Assembly (NCBI GenBank): GCA_947174235.1
Contig: CAMWID010000024.1
Coordinates: 1 to 42,526, forward strand
Direction: 5' to 3'
Length of the DNA stretch: 42,526 nucleotides
Origin: an uncultured Porphyromonadaceae bacterium
Lineage (GTDB): Bacteria > Bacteroidota > Bacteroidia > Bacteroidales > Muribaculaceae
Shown here: piece by piece, positions 41,295-42,526 of the stretch
Position numbering within the stretch: position 1 is the stretch's first letter
How the letters are laid out: every line of letters begins with the position of its first letter
Notes under the pieces: model-generated
Databases searched by the model: none
Seen by the model: only the letters and a program-made list of their open reading frames with translations
Told to the model about the DNA's origin: nothing
Program-made: the position numbers and the translations under genes

Positions 41295-42239
41295 ATGGCG
41301 GATTGTGACAGATACATACGGTTCGACTGGGCGGCAAAGAGGATGCTCCGCGACAAGGCTAACTTCAGCGTGCTCGAAGGGCTCATATCAGTCCTCCTTA
41401 ACCAGGACGTGAAGATACAGGAGATTCTTGAGAGCGAGGGGAACCAGGAGGAAGAGAACTCCAAGTTCAACCGCGTAGACATTATGGCGAAGAACCACAA
41501 GGGGGAACTCATCATAATCGAGATACAGCTTTCAAGACAGGTACATTACCTCGAAAGGATACTGTTCGGCGTCGGCAAGGCACTCAGCGACCATCTGTCG
41601 AAGGGTGACCCTTACGGTAAGGTCAAGAAGGTCTACTCGATCAGCATACTTTATTTCGATATCGGGAAAGGTGACGACTATATATATCACGGGCAGACCG
41701 TGTTCAAGGGGGTCCATACAGGCGACATCTTTCAGCTCAGCGAGAGGGACAGGGATTTCCTTAAGATGAAGTCTCCGGAGGAGGTATTTCCGGAATATTA
41801 CCTGTTACGTGTGAACGAGTTCGACAAGGTGGCAACGACACCGCTTGAGGAGTGGCTTGATTACCTGAAGAACGGTCGTGTGCGTCCCGACACCACCACC
41901 CCCGGTTTGAAGGAGGCGAAGGAAAAACTGAACTACCTGAAGATGAACTCCGACGAAAGACGTGCCTACGAACATTACCTCGACAACCTCCGGATCGAAG
42001 AGGACTGCCTTGAATCCGCCAAACTCGAAGGTCTCGCAGAAGGGAGAATGGAAGGAAGAGCCGAAGGACGTGCTGAAGGACGTGCTGAGGGTCGTGCCGA
42101 AGGTTTAGCCGAAGGCGAAGCGAAAGGATTCGCAAAGGCGCAGTTGGAAATGGCTAAAAATATGAAAGCAATGGGAGTATCCATCGATATCATTGTTAAG
42201 GCAACCGGTTTTTCAACCGATGAAATCAATAAGCTTTAA
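41295..42239 (+). CDS. Rpn-type PD-(D/E)XK nuclease/transposase-family protein
   Basis: 314 residues. The N-terminus YIRFDWAAKRMLRDKANFSVLEGLIS is typical of the PD-(D/E)XK nuclease-family transposase group (Rpn-related). The active-site pattern is Asp62 (NRVDIMAKN) and Glu76-Ile-Gln78 (IIIEIQLS), i.e. D...ExQ in place of ExK. ERILFGVGKALSDHLSKGDPY and KVYSISILYFDI are also family blocks. Near the C-terminus (244-279) a run of EGRA units (four residues, 12 bp in DNA) is followed by a short helical end with GFSTDEINKL. Members promote recombination or act as nucleases in E. coli Rpn; here the role is unknown. It lies between a damaged tRNA copy and the intact tRNA-Gly, next to an IS relic, which marks it as mobile or accessory cargo. 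Confidence 0.88.
   Translation: MADCDRYIRFDWAAKRMLRDKANFSVLEGLISVLLNQDVKIQEILESEGNQEEENSKFNRVDIMAKNHKGELIIIEIQLSRQVHYLERILFGVGKALSDHLSKGDPYGKVKKVYSISILYFDIGKGDDYIYHGQTVFKGVHTGDIFQLSERDRDFLKMKSPEEVFPEYYLLRVNEFDKVATTPLEEWLDYLKNGRVRPDTTTPGLKEAKEKLNYLKMNSDERRAYEHYLDNLRIEEDCLESAKLEGLAEGRMEGRAEGRAEGRAEGRAEGLAEGEAKGFAKAQLEMAKNMKAMGVSIDIIVKATGFSTDEINKL
42052..42123 (+). repeat. 12 bp in-frame tandem repeat within the Rpn-type gene
   Basis: GCCGAAGGACGT-like units encode the EGRA repeats of the protein. Being a multiple of three, copy-number change would lengthen or shorten the linker without frameshift. Confidence 0.8.
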
Positions 42240-42248
42240 TAAAAGGCA

Positions 42249-42272
42249 AAGGAGAAGCTGAGGCTCCTCCTT
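42249..42272. terminator. Hairpin after the Rpn-type gene (also after the tRNA fragment on the other strand)
   Basis: AAGGAGAAGC-TGAG-GCTCCTCCTT: 10 bp stem with one mismatch. It is 10 bp after the Rpn stop codon and, seen from the reverse strand, 26 bp after the tRNA 3' fragment, so it can serve both. Confidence 0.65.
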
Positions 42273-42297
42273 CGTTGTCTTTGTGCGTTTCTCTTTG

Positions 42298-42326
42298 AGC
42301 GGTAAGCGAGGCTCGAAATCGTGACC
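42298..42326 (-). pseudogene. 29 nt 3' fragment of tRNA-Gly(CCC)
   Basis: The reverse strand repeats the T-arm and acceptor 3' strand of tRNA-Gly (GGTCACGATTTCGAGCC then TCGCTTACCGC) with one base change (GAG to GAT before TTCGAGC). Nothing of the D-arm or anticodon arm remains. Confidence 0.85.
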
Positions 42327-42336
42327 ATACACAGTA

Positions 42337-42360
42337 AAGGAGAAGCTGAGGCTTCTCCTT
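42337..42360 (-). terminator. Terminator hairpin of the intact tRNA-Gly gene
   Basis: AAGGAGAAGC-TGAG-GCTTCTCCTT, a perfect 10 bp stem, about 28 bp after the tRNA 3' end; on the reverse strand it is followed by a short T stretch. Confidence 0.7.
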
Positions 42361-42387
42361 ACGCATTTTTTGTGTGTTTCATTTTTG

Positions 42388-42460
42388 AGCGGTAAGCGAG
42401 GCTCGAACTCGTGACCCTCAGCTTGGGAAGCTGATGCTCTACCAACTGAGCTATTACCGC
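42388..42460 (-). tRNA. tRNA-Gly(CCC)
   Basis: 73 nt cloverleaf on the reverse strand. Acceptor GCGGTAA/TTACCGC, D-arm GCTC-AGTTGGTA-GAGC, anticodon arm TCAGC-TTCCCAA-GCTGA with anticodon CCC, T-loop TTCGAGC. The T-stem has one A-C mismatch at its base (ACGAG/CTCGC). The discriminator is T and the CCA end is not encoded (CA follows). A strong promoter precedes it and a hairpin terminator follows it. Confidence 0.92.
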
Positions 42461-42470
42461 GTTTGCGATG

Positions 42471-42502
42471 CAAATTTAAGAATAATTTTTGTTACAGCCA
42501 AA
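42471..42502 (-). promoter_or_regulatory. Promoter of tRNA-Gly(CCC)
   Basis: The reverse strand has TTTG (42499-42502), 20 bp, TAAATTTG (42471-42478). Both boxes and the spacing match the Bacteroidales consensus exactly. The tRNA begins 10 bp after the -7 box. Confidence 0.8.
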
Positions 42503-42526
42503 AAATATTTTACTTTTTTAGATCAA

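Noticed and set aside
42213..42473. Reverse-strand frame encoding SSVGRASASQAEGHEFEPRL-type peptide
   Set aside because: This is a translation of the tRNA gene and its copies, a well-known false protein in databases.

Overview
The window reads as chromosomal DNA of a Bacteroidales bacterium. The reasons are promoters of the TTTG-N18-20-TAnnTTTG type in front of many genes (the sigma-ABfr consensus of this phylum), almost no Shine-Dalgarno sequences, an outer-membrane barrel with a carboxypeptidase-regulatory-like N-terminus, and glycan enzymes (a GH29 fucosidase and a NagB/PIG-L fusion) typical of gut Bacteroidales. A Muribaculaceae-like gut commensal is my best guess, but this is inference from gene style and not from a marker gene.

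Layout. 1-1733 (-): 5' part of a biotin-dependent carboxyltransferase (OadA / pyruvate carboxylase B type), cut by the window start inside the biotin motif. 1911-6161 (+): secreted alpha/beta hydrolase, outer-membrane beta-barrel, EamA transporter. 6142-10820 (-): AAA-ATPase/PD-(D/E)XK protein and a large secreted double beta-helix protein. 11019-11522 (-): small phosphodiesterase, followed by a ~170 bp fold-back MITE. 11758-23642 (-): an export module made of an NtrC-type response regulator and its kinase, then TolC, four MacB-type permeases (two duplicated pairs), one ABC ATPase and an HlyD adaptor. A sigma-54 promoter (TGGCAC-N5-TTGT) and an array of CGGACA sites lie in front of the adaptor gene, so the whole regulatory circuit appears to be present. 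23759-24446 (-): cytidine deaminase with a long leader bounded by an inverted repeat. 24566-34415 (+): amino-sugar and host-glycan block (NahK-like kinase, NagB-like/PIG-L fusion, canonical NagB, ROK kinase, GH29 fucosidase, CutC, transglutaminase-like protein), closed by a perfect 23 bp inverted repeat. 34553-40404 (-): tripartite RND efflux operon. 40729-42502: a scarred tRNA-Gly(CCC) locus with one intact tRNA, one 29-nt tRNA 3' fragment, one tRNA copy carrying a 32-nt D-loop insertion, an IS relic and an Rpn-type PD-(D/E)XK gene.

How the genes work together. The 24.6-31.8 kb block can release fucose, phosphorylate N-acetylhexosamines and hexoses, and deaminate glucosamine-6-phosphate to fructose-6-phosphate, which suits growth on mucin or host glycans. 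The two export systems (ABC/MacB type and RND type) each encode an adaptor and an outer-membrane factor of their own. The ABC system has its own two-component regulator, whose kinase has almost no periplasmic sensor loop.

The observations I rate most highly are the NtrC/sigma-54 promoter architecture of the ABC export operon, the interrupted and triplicated tRNA-Gly locus, the NagB-like domain that has lost catalytic residues beside an intact NagB, the cytidine deaminase leader, and the MITE.
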